From NCBI RefSeq assembly GCF_014217545.1, contig NZ_CP043178.1, positions 2,790,001 to 2,854,000 of the forward strand: a stretch of 64,000 nt of DNA, read 5' to 3'. Below, one piece after another: positions 56,116 to 64,000 of this stretch. Under the pieces are notes generated by a model. That model worked only from the letters and a program-made list of their open reading frames with translations. It ran no database searches and was not told where the DNA came from. Position numbers and translations under genes: made by a program. The DNA is from Pseudarthrobacter sp. NBSH8 (GTDB taxonomy: Bacteria; Actinomycetota; Actinomycetes; Actinomycetales; Micrococcaceae). The stretch's first letter is position 1. Every line of letters starts with the position of its first letter.

Positions 56116-56970
56116 CTAGAGATCCGCGCGCACAACGGCGGTTCCCGTGCCCAATTCCTCTATCCTTGCGAGTACCTGCGGTGCAGTGAGATTCTCACCG
56201 AAAAGATTGGGTTTTCCGGTCCCGTGGTAATCCGAAGAGCCCGTGATCAGCAGTCCGTGCTTGGCGGCAAGGCCCCTGAGGAAATCGCGCCCCTCCTCCG
56301 GGTTGTCGCGATGGTCGATCTCCAGGCCCACCAGGCCGGCGTCTATCATGTCGCGGTACGTGCGCTCCCCCACGATCCGGCCACGGCCGGACGCAACGGG
56401 ATGAGCGAACACGGGAACGCCACCTGCGGCACGGACAAGTTCGACGGCGGTGGCCGGGTCCGGCGCGTAGTGCTGGACAAAGTAGCGCGAATGGGACGTC
56501 AGGATGGAGGTGAACGCCTCGGAGCGGTCCGAGACCACTCCTGCCGCCACCAGGGCATCAGCAATATGCGGCCGCCCCAGGGTGGCCCCGGGAGCCACAT
56601 GGTGGATGACGTCGTCCCACGTGAGCGGGTAGTCTTCGGCAAGCAAGCTCACCATACGTTCGGCCCGGGTGAGGCGTGCGTCCTTGGCTTTGGTGATCTC
56701 TTCAAGCAGTCCCGGGTGGACAGGATCGTGCAGATAACTCAACAGATGCACGCTGATGCCCTGCCCGGTCCGGCAGGAAACCTCCATGCCGGGAACCAGC
56801 GCCACTCCGTTTTCCAGCGCCGCGAGGGACGCCTCGGCCCAGCCGTCGGTCGAGTCGTGATCGGTCAGTGCCACCACGTCCAGGCCCGCCCGGGCAGCCG
56901 AAGCCATCACTTGGGCGGGGGGTTCGGTGCCGTCCGAAACATTCGAGTGGGCATGCAGGTCAATCCTCAC
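56116..56970 (-). CDS. PHP-domain phosphoesterase (nucleoside 3',5'-bisphosphate phosphatase / RNase AM-like)
   Basis: 284 residues. The metal-binding PHP motifs are RIDLHAHSNVSDG, VALTDHDSTDGW and GMEVSC near the N-terminus, and GVPVFAHPV and ITGSSDYHG further on. Proteins of this size (YciV family) dephosphorylate nucleoside bisphosphates or trim short RNA 5' ends. The GTG start lies 6 bases after TAGGCT on the same strand, so the transcript is leaderless. Confidence 0.88.
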   Translation of the reverse strand: MRIDLHAHSNVSDGTEPPAQVMASAARAGLDVVALTDHDSTDGWAEASLAALENGVALVPGMEVSCRTGQGISVHLLSYLHDPVHPGLLEEITKAKDARLTRAERMVSLLAEDYPLTWDDVIHHVAPGATLGRPHIADALVAAGVVSDRSEAFTSILTSHSRYFVQHYAPDPATAVELVRAAGGVPVFAHPVASGRGRIVGERTYRDMIDAGLVGLEIDHRDNPEEGRDFLRGLAAKHGLLITGSSDYHGTGKPNLFGENLTAPQVLARIEELGTGTAVVRADL

Positions 56971-56976
56971 CTGCCC

Positions 56977-56982
56977 AGCCTA
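56977..56982 (-). promoter_or_regulatory. -10 box of the leaderless PHP gene
   Basis: TAGGCT on the minus strand ends 6 bases before the GTG at 56970. Confidence 0.55.
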
Positions 56983-57052
56983 GTTGACCGCGCCCGCGCC
57001 GGTATTGGCTCCTTTGTCGCGCGTGCCCTGATGCTGGTGAGACGATGGTGCC

Positions 57053-58651
57053 GTGAACGATGCCGAAAACACCCTGAACTCTGCCTCCCAGCCCCTCGAC
57101 GAGCGCGTCAACAACCGCTCCCAGCGGCCCAGTTCCGCCGCCTTCAAGGCCTTTATGGCCAGCAACTGGGCGCCTTCCGAGCAACAACTGCCGGCAGTCG
57201 ACGCCGTGGCCAACTACGCCGCAGCCCGGCGCAAGGCCATCTCGGAGAAGTTCAAAGGCGAACGCCTGGTCATCCCCGCCGGTCCGCTGAAGGTCCGCTC
57301 CAACGACTGCGACTACCGGTTCCGTCCGCATTCCGGCTTTGCGCATCTCACCGGCCTGGGCCTGGACCACGAACCGGACGCTGTCCTCATTATGGAACCA
57401 GCCGGTGAAGGAAAGGGCGACGGCGGCAGTCACCACCGTGCCACACTGTACTTCCGTCCGCTGGCCGGCAGGGATACAGAACAGTTCTACGCTGACTCCC
57501 GTTCCGGCGAGTTCTGGATCGGTACAAGGCCCAGGCTTGCCGAGTTCGAAGTGCGCCTGGGCCTGGCCACGGCCCACATCGATGGACTTGAATCCGCGAT
57601 CACCAGGAACGTGGGCGCCCCCGAGATCGGCGGCATCTCCATCCGGTTGGTCCGCAAGGTGGACGAGAACATCGACGCCCTGGTGGATACTGCCCGATAC
57701 AACACTGCCAAGGACCCGGACAACCTGGACCTCGCTGTCCTGGATGCACTCGATGAAAAGCTTTCCGAAGCGCTGTCCGAACTCCGCCTCCTGAAGGATG
57801 AGTGGGAAATCGAACAGATGATGACTGCGGTAGCGGCGACCGTCGAGGGCTTTGTGGAAGTGGTCAAGGCCCTGCCCCGCGCCCTGACCCATGCCCGCGG
57901 CGAGCGCGTCGTCGAAGGCGCGTTCTTTGCCCGTGCCCGCGAGGTAGGCAACGAACTGGGCTACGACACCATCGCAGCCGCCGGCAACAATGCCACCGTC
58001 CTGCACTGGACGCGGAACACCGGCCGGATCAACGCCGGCGAGCTGCTGCTGCTGGACGCCGGCGTTGAAGCGGACTCGCTCTACACCGCCGACGTCACCC
58101 GGACGCTGCCGGTTAACGGCACTTTCACCGCCGTCCAGCGCAAGGTCTACGAGGCAGTCCTGGATGCTGCCGACGCCGGATTCGCCGCTGCCCGGCCAGG
58201 TGCGAGGTTCCGTGACATCCACACCGCCGCCACCACCGTGTTGGCGGAACGCCTCGCCGAGTGGGGGCTGCTCCCGGTGAGCGTCGAGGAAGCCATCAGC
58301 CCGGAAGGCCAGCAGCACAGACGTTGGATGCCCCACGGCACCAGTCACCACCTCGGCTTGGATGTCCACGACTGTGCCCAGGCAAAGCGGGAACTTTACC
58401 TCGACGGCATCCTTACGGAGGGCATGGTCTTCACTATCGAACCGGGCCTGTATTTCAAGAACGAGGACCTGGCCATCCCCGCTGAGTACCGCGGAATCGG
58501 AGTGCGGATCGAGGACGACATCCTGATGACCGCCGATGGTCCGGTGAACCTCAGCGCCGCGCTGCCCCGCAAGGCCGATGACATCCAGTCCTGGATGGCA
58601 GGCATCTACCAGGAGCTGGCCAGCGGGTTGCCAACCCGCGATAACGGCTAG
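57053..58651 (+). CDS. pepP: Xaa-Pro aminopeptidase (aminopeptidase P, M24B)
   Basis: 532 residues. Releases N-terminal residues before proline. The pita-bread catalytic domain supplies metal ligands in LLLLDAGVEADSLYTADVTR (two Asp), HGTSHHLGLDVHD (His), FTIEPGLYF (Glu) and GVRIEDDILM (Glu). The N-terminal creatinase-like domain covers about residues 55-250. The first 40 residues are an additional, non-conserved stretch. The GTG start is close to GACGAT, a weak leaderless -10. A terminator follows. Confidence 0.93.
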   Translation: MNDAENTLNSASQPLDERVNNRSQRPSSAAFKAFMASNWAPSEQQLPAVDAVANYAAARRKAISEKFKGERLVIPAGPLKVRSNDCDYRFRPHSGFAHLTGLGLDHEPDAVLIMEPAGEGKGDGGSHHRATLYFRPLAGRDTEQFYADSRSGEFWIGTRPRLAEFEVRLGLATAHIDGLESAITRNVGAPEIGGISIRLVRKVDENIDALVDTARYNTAKDPDNLDLAVLDALDEKLSEALSELRLLKDEWEIEQMMTAVAATVEGFVEVVKALPRALTHARGERVVEGAFFARAREVGNELGYDTIAAAGNNATVLHWTRNTGRINAGELLLLDAGVEADSLYTADVTRTLPVNGTFTAVQRKVYEAVLDAADAGFAAARPGARFRDIHTAATTVLAERLAEWGLLPVSVEEAISPEGQQHRRWMPHGTSHHLGLDVHDCAQAKRELYLDGILTEGMVFTIEPGLYFKNEDLAIPAEYRGIGVRIEDDILMTADGPVNLSAALPRKADDIQSWMAGIYQELASGLPTRDNG

Positions 58652-58660
58652 AGAACGTAC

Positions 58661-58692
58661 GTCCAGCGCATCTCCGCAGAGATGCGCTGGAC
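58661..58692 (+). terminator. Terminator after pepP
   Basis: A 14-bp perfect stem (58661-58674 with 58679-58692), a CGCA loop and GGTCATTTCCCTT downstream. Confidence 0.82.
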
Positions 58693-58725
58693 GGTCATTT
58701 CCCTTGGTGAAACTCTCATAACAGT

Positions 58726-58747
58726 TTTTGGCAATCGCTTGCCAAAA
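58726..58747. promoter_or_regulatory. LacI-type operator of the sugar ABC operon
   Basis: TTTTGGCAA-TCGC-TTGCCAAAA is a perfect 9-4-9 palindrome with the central CG usual for LacI-family sites. It overlaps the -35 region of the promoter at 58739-58768. Confidence 0.65.
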
Positions 58748-58768
58748 GTTGGCGTTGATGATTACGCT
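58739..58768 (+). promoter_or_regulatory. Promoter of the sugar ABC operon
   Basis: TTGCCA (58739-58744), an 18-base spacer and TACGCT (58763-58768). The -35 lies inside the operator palindrome, which fits repression by a LacI-family protein not encoded in this window. Confidence 0.55.
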
Positions 58769-58847
58769 AGCCCCGGAGAAAGAAATCGTAGACTGACTTT
58801 TAGTCTCGGGTCTCTGCCGCAATGTACGTCTTCAAAGGAGAAGTCTC

Positions 58848-60218
58848 ATGGGTATGTCCAAACCGCGCCGCCTCGGCACTATCGCCGCAGCGGCAGTGTC
58901 CGTTCTTATGCTTGCCGCGTGCGGCGGCTCCGGCGGCTCGGGGGGCGCCACGTCCGGCGCACCGGGCGGCAAGGTGGACGGCACCGGAAAAACGCTCAAC
59001 GTCCTGATGAACGTCACCGCACAGTACCCCCAGGAACAGCAGGCCTGGTTCAAGGAAATGAGCGCCAAGTTCAAGACGGAAACCGGAGCGGACATCCAGT
59101 GGGAGACCTTCGCAACCGCAAATGACGAGATGACCCGGATCCAGACGTCAGTCGTCTCGGGCCAGGGGCCAGACGTCTACGGGCTCGGCACCACCTTCAC
59201 CCCCACGGCATACTCCACCGGTGCATTCGTGAAACTGGGCGACAACGAATGGGACCAGCTCGGCGGCAAGGACAAGTTCGTTCCCGCAGCGCTCGGCATC
59301 TCCGGTCCGGATAAGGCCAACCAGATCGGTATCCCCTTTGTGAGCCGGCCGTTCGTGATGGCCTACAACACCGAACTGCTGGCAGCTGCCGGTATTGAAA
59401 AGCCTGCCACAACGTGGGATGAGTTCACCGAGCAGGCCAAGAAGCTCACCAATGGGGACCAGTACGGTGTCGCAATTGCCTACAAGGACAACTTCGATCC
59501 CTGGAAATACATCTGGGGCATGTCCATCCAGGCAGGCAACCCCCTGATTGACGGAAGCAAGGTCCGTCTCGATGACCCCATCACGAAGAAGGCCTACGAG
59601 ACCTACTTCGGGTGGGTGACCAAGGACAAGGTAGTTGACCCCTCCTCCGTTGGTTGGGCCAACCCCCAGGCCCTGGCCGCCTTCGCGGCAGGAAAGGCAG
59701 CGTACTTCCCCATGACGTCGCCGCTGTCCATCCCCGCACTGGACGCCTCGGCAGTCAAAGGCAAATACAAATACGCCCTGATGCCCACTGTTCCCCCGGG
59801 GGAGACCTCCAACCCTGCGGACGGTAAACCTGCCGCCAGCATCCTCTCCGGCGACAACCTCGTGGTGGCTGACTATTCGAAGCAGAAGGACCTCGCCTTC
59901 GCGTTCATCAAGATGATCACCGACAAGGACGTCCAGCTCAACTACTTCAAGGTCTTCGGCCAGCTTCCCGCCAATCAGGAAGCCGCGAAAGAACTTGCAA
60001 CCAACGAAGTCATTGCGCCGGCCCTTGAGTCCGGAGCCAAGTCTGTAGCCACCCCGTTCAGCGGCGCGTGGGGCGATGTCCAACTGTCGCTGACCAACGT
60101 GGTTGTCCAGTCCATTCCGGATCTTTCCTCCGGTGCAGTCAGTGATGCCAACCTGTCCCAGCGGCTCAAGGACGAACAGGCCAAATCGCAGACCGCATTG
60201 GACCGGGCCAAGAAGTAA
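58848..60218 (+). CDS. Sugar ABC transporter substrate-binding lipoprotein
   Basis: 456 residues. A signal peptide with lipobox MLAAC and a Gly/Ser-rich linker precede a family 1 solute-binding fold, with WFKEMSAKFKTETGADIQWE and IPFVSRPFVMAYNTELLAAA. It binds a carbohydrate or polyol outside the cell; the ligand is not deducible. The ATG has a strong AAAGGAG ribosome-binding site. Two permease genes follow, but no ATPase, so a shared MsiK-type ATPase encoded elsewhere is likely. Confidence 0.92.
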   Translation: MGMSKPRRLGTIAAAAVSVLMLAACGGSGGSGGATSGAPGGKVDGTGKTLNVLMNVTAQYPQEQQAWFKEMSAKFKTETGADIQWETFATANDEMTRIQTSVVSGQGPDVYGLGTTFTPTAYSTGAFVKLGDNEWDQLGGKDKFVPAALGISGPDKANQIGIPFVSRPFVMAYNTELLAAAGIEKPATTWDEFTEQAKKLTNGDQYGVAIAYKDNFDPWKYIWGMSIQAGNPLIDGSKVRLDDPITKKAYETYFGWVTKDKVVDPSSVGWANPQALAAFAAGKAAYFPMTSPLSIPALDASAVKGKYKYALMPTVPPGETSNPADGKPAASILSGDNLVVADYSKQKDLAFAFIKMITDKDVQLNYFKVFGQLPANQEAAKELATNEVIAPALESGAKSVATPFSGAWGDVQLSLTNVVVQSIPDLSSGAVSDANLSQRLKDEQAKSQTALDRAKK

Positions 60219-60251
60219 GACCGACCCACCAACTGCGGAAGGTTACGGAAA

Positions 60252-61238
60252 ATGGCTAGCAGCGTTACCGAGCCCCGGCCATCAGACAGCAATCCGCTGG
60301 CCGGGGCGGACGCCGGACTTGGCGAAACTACACCCCCCGGGAAGCGACGCAAGGGCCTCAGCGAGAAGAACCGGCCCCTGTGGCTCCTGATCCCCGGCGG
60401 ACTGCTGATGACCCTTGTCATCCTTGTCCCCTTGGCCATGGGCATCTGGATGTCCCTGATCGATCTGGATCAGTACACCCTTCGCCAATGGGTTAATGCC
60501 GAATTCATTGGCCTCCAGAACTACATTGAAGCGGCCGTCAGCAGCGAGTTGCTCCGCTCCATCTGGCTCTCCGTTTCGTTCGCGGTGATTTCCACAGTGG
60601 TGACCGTCCCGCTGGGCGTCGCCGCCGCCGTCGTCACCCAGAACGCGTACCGTGGCCGCGCAATGGTGCGCTCTGTCTTCCTGATCCCCTATGTCCTGCC
60701 GTCATTTGTGGTGGCCAGCGTGTGGCGGACAATGCTGCAGCCGGATGGCATCGTGAACGTGACGCTGACCAACCTGGGAATGGACGGCGGGCTGTGGCTT
60801 AACGGGCCCAACGCATACTGGACACTGGTCTGGGTGGAAATCTGGGCGGCCTGGCCCTTCATCTACCTGCTGGCGCTGTCCGGCCTGCAGGCGGTGGACC
60901 ACGAGGTCCACGAGGCATCGGCCCTGGACGGGGCACTGTGGTGGAACAAGCTGCGGTACGTGATCTTCCCCTACCTCAAGGGACCGGTTTCGCTCGCCTT
61001 CCTGCTGGCCACGCTGAACCACATCAACAACTTCACTCTCCCCTATGTCCTGTTTGGTGCGCCGGCACCGTCCGATGTGAATGTGCTGCCGATCCTGGTT
61101 TACGTCACCAGCTTCCAGAGCTTCCGGTTTGGCCTCAGCGCCGCGATGGCGGTCGTTTCGCTGATACTCATTGCCATTCCGCTCTTCATCTACCTGCGCG
61201 CAGTCCGGCTTGATGTGCACGAAGGAGGAAAGAAATGA
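60252..61238 (+). CDS. Sugar ABC transporter permease (MalF/UgpA type)
   Basis: 328 residues with six membrane segments after a charged N-terminus of about 40 residues. The EAA loop is EVHEASALDGALWWNKLRYV. It forms a heterodimer with the next gene's product. The 3' end overlaps that gene by 4 bases. Confidence 0.93.
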   Translation: MASSVTEPRPSDSNPLAGADAGLGETTPPGKRRKGLSEKNRPLWLLIPGGLLMTLVILVPLAMGIWMSLIDLDQYTLRQWVNAEFIGLQNYIEAAVSSELLRSIWLSVSFAVISTVVTVPLGVAAAVVTQNAYRGRAMVRSVFLIPYVLPSFVVASVWRTMLQPDGIVNVTLTNLGMDGGLWLNGPNAYWTLVWVEIWAAWPFIYLLALSGLQAVDHEVHEASALDGALWWNKLRYVIFPYLKGPVSLAFLLATLNHINNFTLPYVLFGAPAPSDVNVLPILVYVTSFQSFRFGLSAAMAVVSLILIAIPLFIYLRAVRLDVHEGGKK

Positions 61239-62152
61239 CCATCGACGCGGCCAACCCGATCAAGCAGCAGAAGAAGCAGCCCATCCGGCGTGACGCAGCC
61301 CTGGAGGTTACACGCCTGATGCCGAGGCCGCTGCTTGCAACGCTCACGGTCCTGCTCTGCGCCGTGGTCCTCATCCCGATCGCGTATATCTTCCTGGCGT
61401 CACTGAACACGGATGTGGGCGTCGCCAGCGGCGAGTTCTGGCCCAGCAGTTTCTCGTTGGACAGCTACACCAAGATCTGGGATTCCGTGGGGCTGGCGAA
61501 GGCCATCGGCAACAGCCTGATCGTTTCCGGCGCCACGGCAGTCGTCTCGGCCATCATGGCTATCGGCACGGCTTACGTGCTGGTCCGGTTTGAGTTCCGG
61601 GGGCGCCTGACCGTGCTGCGCGGGCTGCTGGGTCTCCAGTCCATTCCGGGAACCCTGATGCTCCTGCCCGTATTTGTGCTTTTCTCTTCCGCGGGCACCT
61701 ACTTGGGTGTGACCGTCATCGGCACGCTCTGGGGCCTGTTTATCGCCTACCTGACGTTCGCGCTGCCGTTCTCAACGTGGGTGATGGTTACGTACCTCCG
61801 CGGCCTGCCAAGGGAACTGGAGGAAGCAGCACGCATCGATGGAGCTTCCAACCTCGGGATCCTGTTCCGGATCATCATTCCGCTTAGCTGGCCCGGAATC
61901 ATCGTTTCGGCTATTTTCGCTTTCCTTCTGGGCTGGAATGACGTGCTGTTCGCGTCTGTGTTCACCCGGCCGGACACGCACACCGCCGCGGTTGCGCTGC
62001 AGGTCTTCGCGTCCGCCGTCGAGGGTGGAGCGATTCCGGTGTACTCGCAGATGATGGCGGCTTCGCTGGTCTGTGCCGTCCCTGTGGTGGTGCTGTACTT
62101 CATGTTCCAGAAGTACCTCGTTGGCGGCCTGACTGCCGGCAGCGTCAAGTAG
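61235..62152 (+). CDS. Sugar ABC transporter permease (MalG/UgpE type)
   Basis: 305 residues with six membrane segments and the EAA loop ELEEAARIDGASNLGILFRI. It is the partner of the upstream permease. It is the last gene of the operon; no ATP-binding subunit is present before the terminator. Confidence 0.93.
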   Translation: MTIDAANPIKQQKKQPIRRDAALEVTRLMPRPLLATLTVLLCAVVLIPIAYIFLASLNTDVGVASGEFWPSSFSLDSYTKIWDSVGLAKAIGNSLIVSGATAVVSAIMAIGTAYVLVRFEFRGRLTVLRGLLGLQSIPGTLMLLPVFVLFSSAGTYLGVTVIGTLWGLFIAYLTFALPFSTWVMVTYLRGLPRELEEAARIDGASNLGILFRIIIPLSWPGIIVSAIFAFLLGWNDVLFASVFTRPDTHTAAVALQVFASAVEGGAIPVYSQMMAASLVCAVPVVVLYFMFQKYLVGGLTAGSVK

Positions 62153-62163
62153 GACAGCTTCAC

Positions 62164-62208
62164 AAACAACTCCGCCCGGTGCAGCTGCTGCACCGGGCGG
62201 AGTTGTTT
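62164..62208 (+). terminator. Terminator after the sugar ABC operon
   Basis: A 21-bp perfect stem (62164-62184 with 62188-62208) with a 3-base loop and a T-rich 3' side, TTGTTTGTTTA. It can probably also act on the convergent stress-protein gene. Confidence 0.9.
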
Positions 62209-62266
62209 GTTTACTGCCGGCATCGCTCCTCGGACCATGGATCACCAGGCCTCCGGGGGGCGCGGC

Positions 62267-63265
62267 CTAAGGTGTGGATTCGCCGGAGTCCTTGGTGGCG
62301 TCAGCCTGGGACTGCGTCCGGGACTGTTCTGTGGGCCGCTGGCCTGTGCCGGGTTGTTCCGAACCGGGCTGTTCTGAGCCGGGCTGTTCTGAGCCAGGCT
62401 GTTCCGTGCCGGGCTGGCCTGTAGTGGCCTGGCCTGTAACACGGACTCCGTACTGGGGCCGGCCGTCAGGGAGGTCCGGGTAGCGGACGGCGGCCGCGGG
62501 AGCCTTCGCCGGCTGGGCCTCTGCCTCCGGCTGCGCGCCCTGCTCCGGGCCGGCGGCGTGGCCTACACCTTGGACTGCCCCCTGGCCCGGAGTACCAGCA
62601 CCCTGCTGTCCGTAGGGGTCATTCCAGCTGGCAGGGCGCGCGGGTGCCGGACCGGACTGATTGCCGGGCTGGTCCTGCTGACCGGGCTGCTGGCCCGTTT
62701 GGCCGTACTGCTGGTTCTGGTAGCCCTGCGGATTGTAGGGGGCCGCTGCTGCGTCCGAACGGTTCATGGGCAGTTGCTGGAGCAGCCGGCGCGCATCATG
62801 GGCGGCTTCCACCGACACCACAACGTCGTAGTTGGTGGCCACCACCTGGCTGGTGGAGGTGAAATCCCGCTTTCCGCGCTGCATGGCATACGTGACAATC
62901 CCGAACAGCATAAAGAAGGCAGCGCCCATCAGCACAGACGCCAGGATCGAGAAATAGCCGGGCGATGGTGCGAAAAACGAAAGCATAACGCCAACGAAAA
63001 GGCCGAACCACATACCGCTGAGCGCCCCGGAGAGAGCTACCCGCGGGTAGCTGAGGCGGCCGGTCACCCGCTCAACCATCTTCAGTTCGTTGCCCACGAT
63101 CGAAACCATGTGGACCGGGAACTGCTGGTCGGCGAGGTAATCCACCGCCTTCTGGGCATCCAAGTAGGAGGTGTACGAGCCCACGGTATCGCCGGTAGGC
63201 ACCGTCCGGGCGTCGTCGGGCCCGCTGGGGCCACCGGCCTTGGGAGCACCAAAAATGTTTGACAT
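62267..63265 (-). CDS. YflT-type general stress protein with membrane hairpin and Gln/Pro-rich tail
   Basis: About 332 residues. Residues 28-80 (SYTSYLDAQKAVDYLADQQF, VHMVSIVGNELKMVERVTG) match the general stress protein 17M/YflT fold. Two membrane segments follow (about 82-130). The C-terminal half is low-complexity, rich in Gln, Pro, Gly and Tyr, and ends with repeated GSEQP units. Function is unknown beyond a stress association. The ATG at 63265 begins MSNIFGAPK, 6 bases after AAGAAT. It is divergent from the MgtE-domain gene. Confidence 0.82.
   Translation of the reverse strand: MSNIFGAPKAGGPSGPDDARTVPTGDTVGSYTSYLDAQKAVDYLADQQFPVHMVSIVGNELKMVERVTGRLSYPRVALSGALSGMWFGLFVGVMLSFFAPSPGYFSILASVLMGAAFFMLFGIVTYAMQRGKRDFTSTSQVVATNYDVVVSVEAAHDARRLLQQLPMNRSDAAAAPYNPQGYQNQQYGQTGQQPGQQDQPGNQSGPAPARPASWNDPYGQQGAGTPGQGAVQGVGHAAGPEQGAQPEAEAQPAKAPAAAVRYPDLPDGRPQYGVRVTGQATTGQPGTEQPGSEQPGSEQPGSEQPGTGQRPTEQSRTQSQADATKDSGESTP
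62331..62420 (-). repeat. 15-bp coding tandem repeats (GSEQP units)
   Basis: About five near-identical 15-base units encode G(S/T)EQP repeats in the C-terminal tail of the stress protein. Copy number could vary by slippage. Confidence 0.75.
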
Positions 63266-63330
63266 ACACCCATTCTTGCCCATCCGCATGTATGCCGCCT
63301 GTAGATTCAGCTAAAAGAGAGCAGACTCGG

Positions 63331-63336
63331 TAGCCT
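63331..63336 (+). promoter_or_regulatory. -10 box of the leaderless MgtE-domain gene
   Basis: TAGCCT ends 6 bases before the GTG at 63343. Confidence 0.6.
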
Positions 63337-63342
63337 GTAGAC

Positions 63343-64000
63343 GTGAGCACAAATCTTTCGCGCGTCTTCGTGGCCCGTCTGCTGGGTCTTGACGTCTTCG
63401 ACCCTTTAGGCGACCGCCTGGGCAGGTTGCGCGATGTGGTGGTGCTCTCACGTGGCAGCCGCGGTGCCCCGCACGTGGTGGGCATCGTCGTCGAAGTTCC
63501 CGGCAAAAAGCGGGTCTTTGTACCGATGACACGCATTACCTCCATCGACCAGACACAGATCATCTGCACGGGACTGGTTAACCTCCGGCGCTTTGAACAG
63601 CGCGGCGCGGAGACGCTGGTGGTCGCGGAAATGTTCGACCGCCGCGTAACCCTCCGGGACGGCAGCGGCGACGCCACCATCGAGGACATCGCCATGGACC
63701 AGCACCGGTCCCGCGACTGGTTCGTGAGCAAGCTGTTCGTCCGCCGGGGCCACTCGCTGTCCCCGCTCAGCCGGCTGCGCCGGAACGAGACCATGATCAT
63801 CGACTGGGCCGACGCCCTCCAGGGTGCCCGCACTGAACCCCAGGCAGCCACGCAGTTCGTCGCCAACCACGAGGACCTCAAACCCGCAGACTTCGCCGAA
63901 GCCCTGCAGGAAATGAGCGACAAACGCCGGTTCGAGGTGGCCAGCGAACTCCAGGATGAGAGGTTGGCTGACGTCCTGCAGGAGCTGCCCGAGGACGACC
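63343..64000 (+). CDS. MgtE N-terminal/PRC-barrel domain protein (partial)
   Basis: The first 219 codons of a gene that runs off the window. Translation begins MSTNLSRVFVARLLGLDVFD. The first 100 residues look like a PRC-barrel-type region (GDRLGRLRDVVV, VFVPMTRITSID). The superhelical MgtE N-terminal domain follows, with DLKPADFAEALQEMSDKRR and ELQDERLADVLQELPEDD. Full-length relatives add CBS domains and often lack the transport domain. The GTG start follows the -10 box by 6 bases. Confidence 0.85.
   Translation, partial: MSTNLSRVFVARLLGLDVFDPLGDRLGRLRDVVVLSRGSRGAPHVVGIVVEVPGKKRVFVPMTRITSIDQTQIICTGLVNLRRFEQRGAETLVVAEMFDRRVTLRDGSGDATIEDIAMDQHRSRDWFVSKLFVRRGHSLSPLSRLRRNETMIIDWADALQGARTEPQAATQFVANHEDLKPADFAEALQEMSDKRRFEVASELQDERLADVLQELPEDD

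Noticed and set aside
56960..58822. 620-codon minus-strand frame across pepP
   Set aside because: It runs through the pepP terminator and promoter region with no family resemblance; the plus-strand frame is a complete aminopeptidase P.

Overview
This is chromosomal DNA from a high-G+C actinobacterium, most likely of the Micrococcaceae (Arthrobacter/Pseudarthrobacter type). The evidence is the strongly G/C-biased third codon positions, frequent GTG and TTG starts, the AdnAB and UvrD2 repair helicases, the coproporphyrin-dependent heme pathway, and many start codons only 6-7 bases after a TANNNT -10 box (leaderless mRNAs). From memory, several blocks follow the gene order of Mycobacterium tuberculosis Rv3193c-Rv3211: UPF0182, YlbL-type protease, DUF2342 protein, uvrD2, nudC, adnB, adnA, alkyltransferase-like protein, then moeZ, TetR, DUF3107 and an RNA helicase.

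Layout. 1-5200: start of etfB, a membrane-anchored HtrA-type protease, and a TPM-domain protein with PspA (envelope stress). 5300-8140: photolyase, a cytochrome b561-type membrane protein, and two tandem initiator tRNAs, each with a terminator. 8200-27700: the mycobacterial-like block of proteolysis and DNA repair genes, with a 29-codon dihydrofolate-reductase-family remnant at 14117-14206. 27700-30500: an amino-acid ABC transporter.

30480-42850: every enzyme from glutamyl-tRNA to coproheme and heme b. Seven leftward genes (hemQ, cpfC, hemC, hemD, hemB, an LLM flavin oxidoreductase, hemL) are closely packed, several with overlapping start and stop codons. A separate hemE-cgoX pair is divergent from hemA. 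42856-43000 is a cluster of 32-bp direct and inverted repeats between convergent genes. 43000-45660: moeZ, a TetR regulator, a DUF3107 protein and a small membrane protein. 45660-49400: thiamine genes, with thiO-thiS-thiG behind a TPP riboswitch and thiE divergent. 49400-53820: RNB nuclease, DEAD-box helicase with a long leader, and an orphan DNA methyltransferase.

53870-56110: a small secreted protein of unknown function and a complete IS1380-family element with a CTAG target duplication. The element lies immediately beside a strong promoter/operator that, in the reconstructed empty site, would have driven the secreted-protein gene. 56110-62210: a PHP phosphoesterase, an aminopeptidase P and a sugar ABC importer behind a LacI-type operator. 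62260-64000: a YflT-type stress protein and the start of an MgtE-domain protein.

Most of the window is core chromosome. I do not see a clearly new multi-gene system. The most notable signals are the promoter severed by the insertion sequence, the palindrome just upstream of the heme operon promoter, the repeat cluster at 42856-43000, and the widespread leaderless starts.
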